DNA of 33,771 nucleotides from Oscillospiraceae bacterium (GTDB lineage Bacteria > Bacillota > Clostridia > Oscillospirales > Oscillospiraceae), in contig SVMD01000021.1 of assembly GCA_015067615.1 (NCBI GenBank), positions 1 through 33,771 of the forward strand. The letters run 5' to 3'. Below, piece after piece: positions 13,638 to 20,307 of the stretch; the stretch's first letter is position 1, and every line of letters begins with the position of its first letter. The notes under the pieces were generated by a model. It searched no databases. It was not told where the DNA came from and worked only from the letters and a program-made list of their open reading frames with translations. Position numbers and translations under genes: made by a program.

Positions 13638-14846
13638 ATGAAAAGAACCATTTGCCTGCTTACAGCCTTGCTGTTGCTGTGCTGTGTCCTGCCTGTTACA
13701 ACTGCCCATGCCGAAGGTGAAATGGTGGATTCTTGCCCCGACTGCGGCAACACGGATATTGTCTGGTATCCCATGTTTGATGAGGAGGGGAGAGATATCC
13801 ATCATCAGAGCTGTATGATATGTTATTCGATCGTCGGCGGATTTGAATTCTGTGTGGCGATTCCGGGTTCTGATACATGTATGGATCCGGAGATTTGCGC
13901 GGTGTGCGGTAGTCTGATGTATGGAACCCAGCAGCCCGATCCGGATAAGCATGCCTGGTCCGATGCTTCCTATTTATGGGAGTATAACGGTTCCGGCTAC
14001 TCCGTCACGGCAAATCGGCACTGCAGGAACGGCTGCGGAATGGAAGATATAGAAACGGTTACTGCCGTACTGGCGGAAAACAGGGAAGCCACCTGCACCG
14101 AAAAGGGCTATGCCAAATATGTAGCCACCTTTGATGTGGACTGGGCAGAGGAGCAGGTCCGCGAATACACAACGGATATGCTCCCCCATGCCGAGGTCGT
14201 TGACGAGGCCGTGCCTGCGTCCTGCACCACCAGCGGCCTGACCGAGGGTAAGCACTGCAGCGCCTGCGGTGAAATCCTCGTTGCCCAGGAGGAGGAGGCT
14301 CCCCCCCTGGGTCATACAGAAGTGGTGGATGAGGCTGTGGAGCCCACCTGCTCCGAGACCGGCCTGACCGAGGGTAAGCACTGCGATGTCTGCGGTGAAG
14401 TCCTCGTGGCCCAGGAGGAGGTTCCTGCCCTGGGTCATACGGAAGTGGTGGATGAGGGTATTGCGCCCACCTGCACCGAGACCGGCCTGACCGAGGGTAA
14501 GCACTGCGATGTCTGCGGTGAAGTCCTCGTGGCCCAGGAGGAGGTTCCTGCCCTGGGTCATACGGAAGTGGTGGATGAGGGTATTGCGCCCACCTGCACC
14601 GAGACCGGCCTGACCGAGGGTAAGCACTGCGATGTCTGCGGTGAAGTCCTCGTGGCCCAGGAGGAGATTCCTGCTCTGGGCCACTATGACGGCAACGAGG
14701 ATAAGGTATGCGATTACTGCACGGCGGATCTGACGAACCCCCAGACCGGCGATGAGAGTGCCCTGGGTATTGCGGCTGTACTGATGCTGGTCAGTGCCTG
14801 CTGCCTGGCAGTCCTGCCTGCTGCGAAAAAGAGATTTGTGAGATGA
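13638..14846 (+). CDS. Repeat-containing surface protein with NPQTG sorting signal
   Basis: The product is 402 residues. A signal peptide covers ~1-24 (LLTALLLLCCVLPVTTAHA). The N-terminal ~150 residues contain several Cys pairs (SCPDCG, CMICY, ICAVCG) like zinc-ribbon or disulfide knots. Four ~41-residue repeats follow, each with the pattern TEVVDE...PTC, then TGLTEGKHCDVCGEVLVAQE and PALGH, a module common in surface proteins of gut Clostridia. The C-terminus has NPQTGD at ~367, a hydrophobic stretch and KKRFVR, i.e. a non-LPxTG sortase signal. The ATG at 13638 is chosen because GGAGGTG lies just before it and the signal peptide starts there. Function is unknown; adhesion or envelope structure is plausible. 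It appears monocistronic. Confidence 0.8.
   Translation: MKRTICLLTALLLLCCVLPVTTAHAEGEMVDSCPDCGNTDIVWYPMFDEEGRDIHHQSCMICYSIVGGFEFCVAIPGSDTCMDPEICAVCGSLMYGTQQPDPDKHAWSDASYLWEYNGSGYSVTANRHCRNGCGMEDIETVTAVLAENREATCTEKGYAKYVATFDVDWAEEQVREYTTDMLPHAEVVDEAVPASCTTSGLTEGKHCSACGEILVAQEEEAPPLGHTEVVDEAVEPTCSETGLTEGKHCDVCGEVLVAQEEVPALGHTEVVDEGIAPTCTETGLTEGKHCDVCGEVLVAQEEVPALGHTEVVDEGIAPTCTETGLTEGKHCDVCGEVLVAQEEIPALGHYDGNEDKVCDYCTADLTNPQTGDESALGIAAVLMLVSACCLAVLPAAKKRFVR
14193..14684 (+). repeat. Four tandem 123-bp coding repeats
   Basis: Units begin at about 14193, 14316, 14439 and 14562, each 41 codons except the first, which is slightly irregular. Units three and four are nearly identical at DNA level, including synonymous sites, which points to recent duplication or ongoing gain and loss. 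Confidence 0.8.
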
Positions 14847-14850
14847 TCCA

Positions 14851-14890
14851 TTAAAGGAGTGGCGCCGCATTGGCAGCGCCACTCCTTTAA
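14851..14890 (+). terminator. Terminator of the surface-protein gene
   Basis: TTAAAGGAGTGGCGC and GCGCCACTCCTTTAA form a 15-bp perfect stem with a 10-base loop. Confidence 0.75.
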
Positions 14891-14937
14891 AATTGTGTGT
14901 CGGGAGAATATTTTTCGTAAAAATGGGAAATCTATGC

Positions 14938-14965
14938 TTGACATTTAGCCACAAATGGATATAAT
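14938..14965 (+). promoter_or_regulatory. Promoter of tRNA-Gln
   Basis: Perfect TTGACA (14938-14943) and TATAAT (14960-14965) with a 16-base spacer lie 13 bases before the tRNA 5' end. Confidence 0.85.
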
Positions 14966-14978
14966 AACACCGTTGCAT

Positions 14979-15052
14979 AGAGGATTAGTGTAACGGTAGC
15001 ACACCGGACTCTGACTCCGTTCGCGGGGGTTCGAATCCCTCATCCTCTGCCA
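14979..15052 (+). tRNA. tRNA-Gln (anticodon CTG)
   Basis: The acceptor stem AGAGGAT/ATCCTCT, the D arm GTGTAACGGTAGCAC, the anticodon loop CTCTGAC with CTG at 15011-15013, and the T arm GGGGG-TTCGAAT-CCCTC are all present. CCA is encoded at 15050-15052. The outermost anticodon-stem pair is a C-T mismatch, and the discriminator base is G as in other glutamine tRNAs. Confidence 0.93.
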
Positions 15053-15054
15053 TT

Positions 15055-15086
15055 AAAAACCCAACCACATCCGTGGTTGGGTTTTT
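15055..15086 (+). terminator. Terminator of tRNA-Gln
   Basis: AAAAACCCAACCAC and GTGGTTGGGTTTTT form a 14-bp perfect stem with loop ATCC and a T tract, starting 3 bases after the tRNA. Confidence 0.9.
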
Positions 15087-15095
15087 AATTTTGCT

Positions 15096-15197
15096 GATGG
15101 GAGGGATTCGAACCAATCTAAATGCAGATGTCCGGTGGACATCTGCTCGATTCCGGCTCGACGGAATCGACACTTTGATTAAATCGAATCCCTCATC
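15096..15197. repeat. 102-bp palindromic element able to fold as a three-way junction
   Basis: Two perfect hairpins sit back to back: GCAGATGTCC/GGACATCTGC (15124-15146, 10 bp) and TCGATTCCG/CGGAATCGA (15147-15170, 9 bp). They are enclosed by an outer imperfect stem in which GATG..AGGGATTCGA...AATC.AAA (15096-15122) pairs with 15174-15197. Both outer arms contain T-arm-like sequence, and TCGAATCCCTCATCC at 15184-15198 is an exact 15-base repeat of the tRNA-Gln 3' part (15031-15045). Non-coding; function unknown. Confidence 0.6.
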
Positions 15198-15229
15198 CGA
15201 CCAGGTTTCCGCAGCACTCAAGAGGGCAG

Positions 15230-15351
15230 GGCCATGGGAAAAAGCATCTTAGGGATTGGAACGATTTTAGAGTGGAAGCCCAGTGGCCTTCCACTCGATC
15301 CCATGATACAACCATAGTGATCTAATCCCTAAGGGTCGCTATGGTTTTTTG
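15230..15351 (+). ncRNA. Candidate structured RNA ending in an intrinsic terminator
   Basis: CATGGGA (15233-15239) pairs with TCCCATG (15299-15305) and encloses a hairpin AGTGGAAG/CTTCCACT (15271-15278 with 15288-15295). A terminator stem ACCATAGTGA/TCGCTATGGT (15311-15320 with 15336-15345) ends in a T run. CTTAGGGATT (15248-15257) is perfectly complementary over 10 bases to AATCCCTAAG (15324-15333) in the terminator loop, forming a pseudoknot or kissing pair. I do not recognise a known family. It lies between tRNA-Gln and the pst promoter, and a clear promoter of its own is not visible. Confidence 0.5.
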
Positions 15352-15368
15352 TTTTTCGCAGATGAAAC

Positions 15369-15423
15369 TTGACAATCATTTTACACACCTTGTCTTTTGG
15401 ATTTTACATGATTTGGATATGAT
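15369..15423 (+). promoter_or_regulatory. Pho-regulated promoter of pstS (PhoP/PhoB box)
   Basis: TTGACA (15369), TTTACA (15380), a weak TGTCTT (15391) and TTTACA (15403) are spaced about 11 bp apart, upstream of TATGAT (15418-15423). Direct TTWACA repeats at one-helical-turn spacing are the known binding pattern of PhoP-type regulators. A matching array lies before the Na/Pi symporter gene. Confidence 0.65.
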
Positions 15424-15474
15424 GAAGCCATAAGGATGAATCAATCCGAATCCAAAATCAAGGAGAAATCACTT

Positions 15475-16275
15475 ATGAAAAAGTTAATTTGCATGATTCT
15501 TGCCTGCGTGCTGGTACTGAGTCTGGCTGCCTGCGGCGGCAAGGAAACCGCTTCCGTATCCACCGACGGCTCCACCTCCATGCAGAAGGTGATCAATGCT
15601 CTGGGCGAGGCTTTCATGGAAGACACCGGAGCGAACTTCACCTACAACGCCACCGGTTCCGGCACCGGCATCAAGGCCGTGAAGGACGGTACCTGCGACA
15701 TCGGCCTGTCCTCCCGGTATCTGAAGGACAGCGAAAAGGCTGAGGGCCTGAAGGAGACCATCCTGGCAATCGATGGCATTGCCATCATCGTACACACCGA
15801 CAATTCTGTTGCTGACCTGACGCTTCAGCAGATCTCCGCCATCTTTAAGGGAGAGATCACCAACTGGAGCGAAGTGGGCGGTGGCGACGGCGAGATCGTC
15901 TGTATCGGCCGCGAGGAGTCCTCCGGCACCCGCGACGGCTTTGAGTCCATCACCGATACTGAAGGCACCTGCGTTTACCGCCAGGAGCTGACCTCCAACG
16001 GCGCAGTGCTGACCGCTGTGGCTGAGAATCCCAATGCCATCGGCTATGTTTCCCTGTCCTCTGTCAAGGACACTGTCAAGGCAATCTCTGTGGGCGGTGT
16101 TGCCCCCAGTGAGGCATCCATCAAGGACGGCAGCTATGCCGTGCAGCGTCCCTTCGTGCTGGTCACCAAGGACGGTGTGGAACTGAGCGAAACCGCTGAA
16201 GAATTCTTCAACTTTGCAACATCCTCCGCTGCTTACGAGATCATCACCGCAGCCGGTGTTGTACCTGCCAACTAA
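15475..16275 (+). CDS. pstS: Phosphate ABC transporter substrate-binding lipoprotein PstS
   Basis: The product is 266 residues. It captures inorganic phosphate outside the membrane and delivers it to PstCA. A lipoprotein signal peptide ends with the lipobox LAAC (Cys20). The phosphate-binding motifs are typical: TDGSTSMQKV near the N-terminus, TGSGTGIKAV, DIGLSSR, and REESSGTRDGFE. The ATG at 15475 is chosen over the in-frame ATG at 15436 because AAGGAG precedes it and the signal peptide starts there. It is the first gene of the pst operon. A strong hairpin without a T tail separates it from pstC, a common way to keep binding-protein mRNA in excess. Confidence 0.95.
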   Translation: MKKLICMILACVLVLSLAACGGKETASVSTDGSTSMQKVINALGEAFMEDTGANFTYNATGSGTGIKAVKDGTCDIGLSSRYLKDSEKAEGLKETILAIDGIAIIVHTDNSVADLTLQQISAIFKGEITNWSEVGGGDGEIVCIGREESSGTRDGFESITDTEGTCVYRQELTSNGAVLTAVAENPNAIGYVSLSSVKDTVKAISVGGVAPSEASIKDGSYAVQRPFVLVTKDGVELSETAEEFFNFATSSAAYEIITAAGVVPAN

Positions 16276-16276
16276 A

Positions 16277-16310
16277 CAGGTAATGCGGCGGTGAAAATCG
16301 CCGCTTACTG
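16277..16310 (+). promoter_or_regulatory. pstS-pstC intergenic hairpin
   Basis: CAG-TAA-GCGGCG and CGCCGC-TTA-CTG form a stem of about 12 bp with an 8-base loop and small bulges. It has no T tract, so partial termination or 3'-end protection of pstS mRNA is more likely than full termination. Confidence 0.55.
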
Positions 16311-16330
16311 TGCATCCATAAGGTGAATCT

Positions 16331-17194
16331 ATGAAAAGCAACAAAGTATTTGAGCGTGCTGTACACGGCATTTTTCTGATTCTGGGCCTGGTGACCGTGG
16401 CCTGTGTGCTGCTGATCACGGTGTATCTGGTGATTTCCGGCATTCCTGCCATTCTGGAGATCGGATTGTGGGATTTCCTCTTCGGTAAGGTCTGGGATCC
16501 GGCAGCATCTGATCCCCGGTACGGCATTCTGCCCTTTATTCTGTCCAGTATCTACGGTACAGCCGGAGCGCTGGTGATCGGCGTTCCCATTGGATTCTTC
16601 ACGGCTGTATATCTGTCCAAGAAAGCATCCAAACGGGTCAAAGAATGGATGTCCGCTGCGGTGAGTCTTCTGGCAGGCATTCCGTCTGTTGTCTATGGCC
16701 TGGTAGGCATGATGGTGCTGGTGCCCGGTATCCGGGAGATCTTCCAACTGCCGGACGGTGCCAGCCTGCTGGCTGCGATGATCGTGCTGGCCATTATGAT
16801 CCTGCCCTCCATCATCAAGGTTTCCATTACGGCCCTGGATGCTGTTCCCAAAGAGTACGAGGACGCGTCTCTGGCGCTGGGCGCAACATCGGAGGAAACC
16901 TGGTTCCGGGTCAGTGTACCGGCGGCCAAGAGCGGTATCGCAACTGCCGTGGTGCTGGGTGTGGGCAGAGCCATTGGAGAAGCCATGGCTGTTATGATGG
17001 TATCCGGCAATGTGGCAAACATGCCGAAGCCGTTTGAAAGTGTCCGTTTCCTGACTACTGCCGTTTCCAGCGGCATGGGTTACGCGGACGGGCTATACCG
17101 GGAGGCACTGTTCTCCATCGCACTGGTGCTGTTCCTGTTTATCATGCTGATCAATGCCACCTTGAACTTCTTCCTGAAGGGAGAAAAGAAATGA
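16331..17194 (+). CDS. pstC: Phosphate ABC transporter permease PstC
   Basis: The product is 287 residues with six predicted membrane segments; the first is at ~14-37. It forms the transmembrane channel with PstA. The family motifs are present: GILPFILSSIYGTAGALVIG after the first long loop, SLLAGIPSVVYGLVG, and the cytoplasmic coupling region (DAVPKEYEDASLALGAT, then GRAIGEAMAVMMVSGN) which docks onto PstB. AAGGTG is the ribosome-binding site. The stop TGA overlaps the ATG of the small ORF at 17191 (ATGA), indicating translational coupling. Confidence 0.94.
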   Translation: MKSNKVFERAVHGIFLILGLVTVACVLLITVYLVISGIPAILEIGLWDFLFGKVWDPAASDPRYGILPFILSSIYGTAGALVIGVPIGFFTAVYLSKKASKRVKEWMSAAVSLLAGIPSVVYGLVGMMVLVPGIREIFQLPDGASLLAAMIVLAIMILPSIIKVSITALDAVPKEYEDASLALGATSEETWFRVSVPAAKSGIATAVVLGVGRAIGEAMAVMMVSGNVANMPKPFESVRFLTTAVSSGMGYADGLYREALFSIALVLFLFIMLINATLNFFLKGEKK

Positions 17195-17307
17195 GAACTG
17201 TTGGAAAGAAAAGAAAGTTCCGCTGGACCCTTCGGGGAAAGCCTTATTATCTGCTGGCTGCGGGAAGCCTTTTGATCCTGATGGCCATCATTAGAGTTAT
17301 GCTATGA
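17191..17307 (+). CDS. 38-residue membrane protein encoded between pstC and pstA
   Basis: A 38-codon frame fills the 109-bp space between pstC and pstA. Its ATG overlaps the pstC stop (ATGA at 17191) and its TGA stop overlaps the pstA ATG (ATGA at 17304). AAGGGAG lies 7-8 bases before the start. The product begins with a strongly basic cytoplasmic tail (MRTVGKKRKFRWTLRGK) followed by one hydrophobic helix ([20 protein letters not shown]), so it is an Nin single-pass membrane protein. I know of no named Pst component of this kind. By analogy with small transporter subunits such as KdpF or AcrZ, it may stabilise PstCA or tune signalling to PhoR; this is inference. Confidence 0.8.
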   Translation: MRTVGKKRKFRWTLRGKPYYLLAAGSLLILMAIIRVML

Positions 17308-18149
17308 AGAAAAGAAACGTATATATCTGGGCCATGCGAGTTCTCATGTGGCTTGCTGCCGGGATCACCGCTGCGCTGACACTGTTCCTGCTTGGTTATG
17401 TACTGGTCAAGGGTGTGCCCAATATCACTTGGGAGCTGCTGTCAACCAAACCCAGTTATCTGCGGGGCACAGTCGGTATCCTGCCGGATATTCTCAACAC
17501 CCTCTACATCATTCTGACCACGCTGCTGTTTGTGCTGCCCCTGGGTGTGGGCGCGGCCATCTACCTGACGGAATATGCCGCCAACAAGCGGCTGGTGGGT
17601 ATGATCGAGTATGCGGCGGAAACCCTGTCCGGCATTCCATCCATTATCTTCGGCTTGTTTGGTTCTCTGTTTTTCTGCCTGTTTTTGGATCTGGACAAGA
17701 GCCTGCTGGCAGGCGCTTTGACGCTGGTGATCATGAATCTGCCAACCATTATGCGCACCACCCAGGAAAGCTTGAAAACCGTACCCCAATCCTACCGGGA
17801 GGGTGCGTTCGGTTTGGGTGCGGGCAAATGGCGCGTGATCCGCACGGTGGTGCTGCCCAACTGCGTGGAAGGCGTCATCACCGGCTGCATTCTGTCTGTG
17901 GGCCGGATCGTGGGCGAATCCGCCGCACTGCTGTTCACTGCCGGATTTGCCCATGCTTTGAATGGGTTCTTTGAGGGGTTATTCTCCTCCGGTGCGACAC
18001 TGACTGTGGCGCTTTATGTTTACGCAACGGAAGAAGGCAACTTTGAAGTCGCCTTTGCCATCGCAGCCATTTTGATGATTCTGACCCTGCTGGTCAATCT
18101 GAGTGCTACTCTGATTGGCAAATACTTCGAGAGGAAAAACAAAGCATGA
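17304..18149 (+). CDS. pstA: Phosphate ABC transporter permease PstA
   Basis: The product is 281 residues with six predicted membrane segments. It is the second channel subunit of the Pst importer. Family motifs: [15 protein letters not shown] [36 protein letters not shown], and the coupling region [20 protein letters not shown] followed by [21 protein letters not shown]. The start ATG overlaps the stop of the 38-codon ORF and its own stop overlaps the pstB ATG (ATGA at 18146), so the chain pstC to pstB is translationally coupled throughout. Confidence 0.94.
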   Translation: MKKRNVYIWAMRVLMWLAAGITAALTLFLLGYVLVKGVPNITWELLSTKPSYLRGTVGILPDILNTLYIILTTLLFVLPLGVGAAIYLTEYAANKRLVGMIEYAAETLSGIPSIIFGLFGSLFFCLFLDLDKSLLAGALTLVIMNLPTIMRTTQESLKTVPQSYREGAFGLGAGKWRVIRTVVLPNCVEGVITGCILSVGRIVGESAALLFTAGFAHALNGFFEGLFSSGATLTVALYVYATEEGNFEVAFAIAAILMILTLLVNLSATLIGKYFERKNKA

Positions 18150-18892
18150 GTATTATTTCTGCAAAAGATTTGTGCCTGTGGTACGGCAATTTCCAGGCAC
18201 TGAAAAATATCAATATTGAGATTCCGGAACACAGCATCACCGCGCTGATCGGACCTTCCGGCTGCGGTAAGTCCACCTTTTTGAAAACCCTGAACCGGAT
18301 GAACGACCTGATTCCCTCCGTAAAGATCACCGGAGAGGTCATGTATAACAGTCAGAATATCTTTGAAACGGATGTCAACAACCTCCGCAAAGAAGTGGGC
18401 ATGGTGTTCCAAAAGCCCAATCCCTTCCCCATGAGCATTTACGATAATATCGCCTATGGTCCGCGTACCCACGGCATTACCAACAAGGCGCAGCTGGATG
18501 ACATTGTCGAAAAGGCGCTCCGTGGCGCAGCTATTTGGGACGAAGTAAAGGATCGGCTGAAGAAGAATGCACTGGGCATGTCCGGTGGTCAGCAGCAGCG
18601 GCTTTGCATTGCCCGGGCGCTGGCGGTGGAACCGAAAGTGCTGCTGATGGACGAGCCGACCTCTGCTCTTGACCCCATTTCCACCTCCCGAATCGAGGAC
18701 CTGGCTATGGAACTGAAGAAGGACTACACCATCGTTATCGTCACCCACAATATGCAGCAGGCTGTCCGTATCTCCGATCAGACCGCTTTCTTCCTGCTGG
18801 GCGATCTGGTGGAGTACGGCGAAACTGAAGCCATGTTCTCCCAGCCCAGGGATCAGCGTACCGAAGATTATATTACAGGAAGGTTTGGTTAA
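18146..18892 (+). CDS. pstB: Phosphate ABC transporter ATP-binding protein PstB
   Basis: The product is 248 residues, a single ABC ATPase that powers the PstCA channel. Walker A is GPSGCGKST, the Q-loop lies in [20 protein letters not shown], which is the PstB signature, the ABC signature is [18 protein letters not shown], Walker B is [13 protein letters not shown] and the H-loop is IVTHN. Length is as usual. The start overlaps the pstA stop. phoU follows after 1 base. In the Pho circuit PstB also helps transmit the phosphate-sufficient state through PhoU to the sensor kinase. Confidence 0.96.
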   Translation: MSIISAKDLCLWYGNFQALKNINIEIPEHSITALIGPSGCGKSTFLKTLNRMNDLIPSVKITGEVMYNSQNIFETDVNNLRKEVGMVFQKPNPFPMSIYDNIAYGPRTHGITNKAQLDDIVEKALRGAAIWDEVKDRLKKNALGMSGGQQQRLCIARALAVEPKVLLMDEPTSALDPISTSRIEDLAMELKKDYTIVIVTHNMQQAVRISDQTAFFLLGDLVEYGETEAMFSQPRDQRTEDYITGRFG

Positions 18893-18893
18893 T

Positions 18894-19541
18894 ATGAGAG
18901 ACTTGTTTCAGGAACAACTGAATGAATTAAACCGGGAACTGACCGTTATGGGCGCTTCCTGCGAGGAGATCATCGCCCTGGCTTCCCATGCGCTCACGGA
19001 ATGGAATGAAGAACTGGTTCATAAGGTGAACACCATTGGCGCACAGATCGACGAAAGTGAACGCACCATCGAGACCATCTGCATGAAGCTGCTCCTGCGG
19101 CAGCAGCCGGTAGCCCGGGACCTGCGGCAGATCAGCGCCGCCATGAAAATGATCACCGATATGGAGCGGATCGGCGATCAGGCAGAGGATATTGTGGAAA
19201 TTGTTCCCTACATGAATGCCCATCCCGACGAAAAGTATCCCAAGATCCGGGAAATGGCGAAAGCAGCCCAGGCTATGGTCACGGAAGCGGTGGATGCCTA
19301 TGTGAAGCAGGATCCGGAGCTGGCAAGAAAGGTTATGGCCCACGACGACGTGGTGGACGATTATTTCGCTCAGGTCAGGAAGGGCATCATTGCTATTATT
19401 GCTGCAGATTCTTCTCAGGGTGAGTATGCGCTGGATCTATTAATGATCGCCAAGTATTTTGAGCGGATCGGCGACCACTGCACAAACATTGCCGAATGGG
19501 TGGAATTTTCCGTCACCGGAGTCCATAAGGACTGTCAGTAA
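18894..19541 (+). CDS. phoU: Phosphate signalling protein PhoU
   Basis: The product is 215 residues of two related three-helix PhoU domains. It represses the Pho response when phosphate is plentiful by linking the Pst transporter to the sensor kinase. The repeated metal-site motifs are seen: DMERIGDQAEDI in the first half and KYFERIGDHCTNIAEW in the second. The ATG at 18894 has AGGAAGG upstream; an in-frame TTG at 18885 overlaps pstB and is less likely. It is the last gene of the pst unit before an 85-bp gap to the response regulator, and no terminator is evident in that gap. Confidence 0.95.
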   Translation: MRDLFQEQLNELNRELTVMGASCEEIIALASHALTEWNEELVHKVNTIGAQIDESERTIETICMKLLLRQQPVARDLRQISAAMKMITDMERIGDQAEDIVEIVPYMNAHPDEKYPKIREMAKAAQAMVTEAVDAYVKQDPELARKVMAHDDVVDDYFAQVRKGIIAIIAADSSQGEYALDLLMIAKYFERIGDHCTNIAEWVEFSVTGVHKDCQ

Positions 19542-19626
19542 GTAAAATATATGTAAAGTCCCTCTGAAATCTTGAATTTTGCCGCTGAAATCGCTATTAT
19601 TTAGAAAAAAGCAAGGAGGGATCGGG

Positions 19627-20307
19627 ATGATCTGGTGTGTAGAGGATGATTCCAGTATCCGGGATATTGAAGTGTACGCGCTCACTTCTACCGGATTTGA
19701 AGCCAGAGGCTTTGAAGACGGTGACAGCTTTTGGAATGCGCTGCAGTCCGAAAAACCGGAACTGGTGGTTCTGGATGTGATGCTCCCGGGCAAGGACGGC
19801 GTCACGCTGCTGAAGATGATGAAGCAGACCGAGGAATTCCAGGACATTCCTGTGATCATGGCCACCGCCAAGGGTACGGAATACGATAAAATTCAGAGCC
19901 TGGACCTGGGGGCGGACGATTACCTCGTCAAGCCTTTTGGCATCATGGAGATGGTCAGCCGGGTGAAGGCTGTGCTTCGCCGGTGCAGGCCAAAAGAATC
20001 CTCCACGCTGCTGAAGCTGGACGGCCTGGTGCTGAATCCCGACGAGCATACCGTCACCATCGACGGGGAACGGGTGATATTGACTTATAAGGAATATGCG
20101 CTTCTGCATCTGTTCCTCTCTCAGCCGGGTATTGCGTTTACACGAGAGCAGCTGCTCTCTTCCGTGTGGAACACAGAGTATGCGGGAGAAACCCGGACTG
20201 TGGATATGCACATCCGAACCCTGCGGCAGAAGCTGGGCAGCTACGGCCATATCATTGAAACCGTCAGAAATGTTGGCTACCGACTGGAGAGTGGCTATGA
20301 CAAGTAA
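19627..20307 (+). CDS. phoP: PhoB/PhoP-type response regulator
   Basis: The product is 226 residues. The receiver domain (~1-117) has the acidic pair Asp7/Asp8, phospho-acceptor Asp50 (VVLDVMLPGKDG), the switch Thr in MATAKG, and the Lys in YLVKPFG. The C-terminal OmpR-type winged helix includes LTYKEYALLHLFLSQPG and RTVDMHIRTLRQKLG. The ATG at 19627 is preceded by AGGAGGG; a longer in-frame ATG at 19579 lacks a site. It follows phoU and overlaps the kinase gene by 11 bases, and the TTTACA-repeat promoters nearby fit a Pho regulator. OmpR-family members are alike, so the phosphate role rests on context. Confidence 0.93.
   Translation: MIWCVEDDSSIRDIEVYALTSTGFEARGFEDGDSFWNALQSEKPELVVLDVMLPGKDGVTLLKMMKQTEEFQDIPVIMATAKGTEYDKIQSLDLGADDYLVKPFGIMEMVSRVKAVLRRCRPKESSTLLKLDGLVLNPDEHTVTIDGERVILTYKEYALLHLFLSQPGIAFTREQLLSSVWNTEYAGETRTVDMHIRTLRQKLGSYGHIIETVRNVGYRLESGYDK

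Noticed and set aside
14193..14684. CRISPR-like or VNTR array
   Set aside because: The 123-bp units are in frame within a signal-peptide-bearing surface protein and encode conserved Cys motifs.
14985..15221. 78-codon minus-strand frame over tRNA-Gln (contains DEGFEPPRTESE)
   Set aside because: This peptide string is the well-known false translation of an antisense tRNA; the DNA is a tRNA, terminator and palindrome.
20096..20296. N-terminal extension of the sensor kinase
   Set aside because: It would overlap the response-regulator C-terminus completely; the ATG at 20297 directly precedes the membrane helix.
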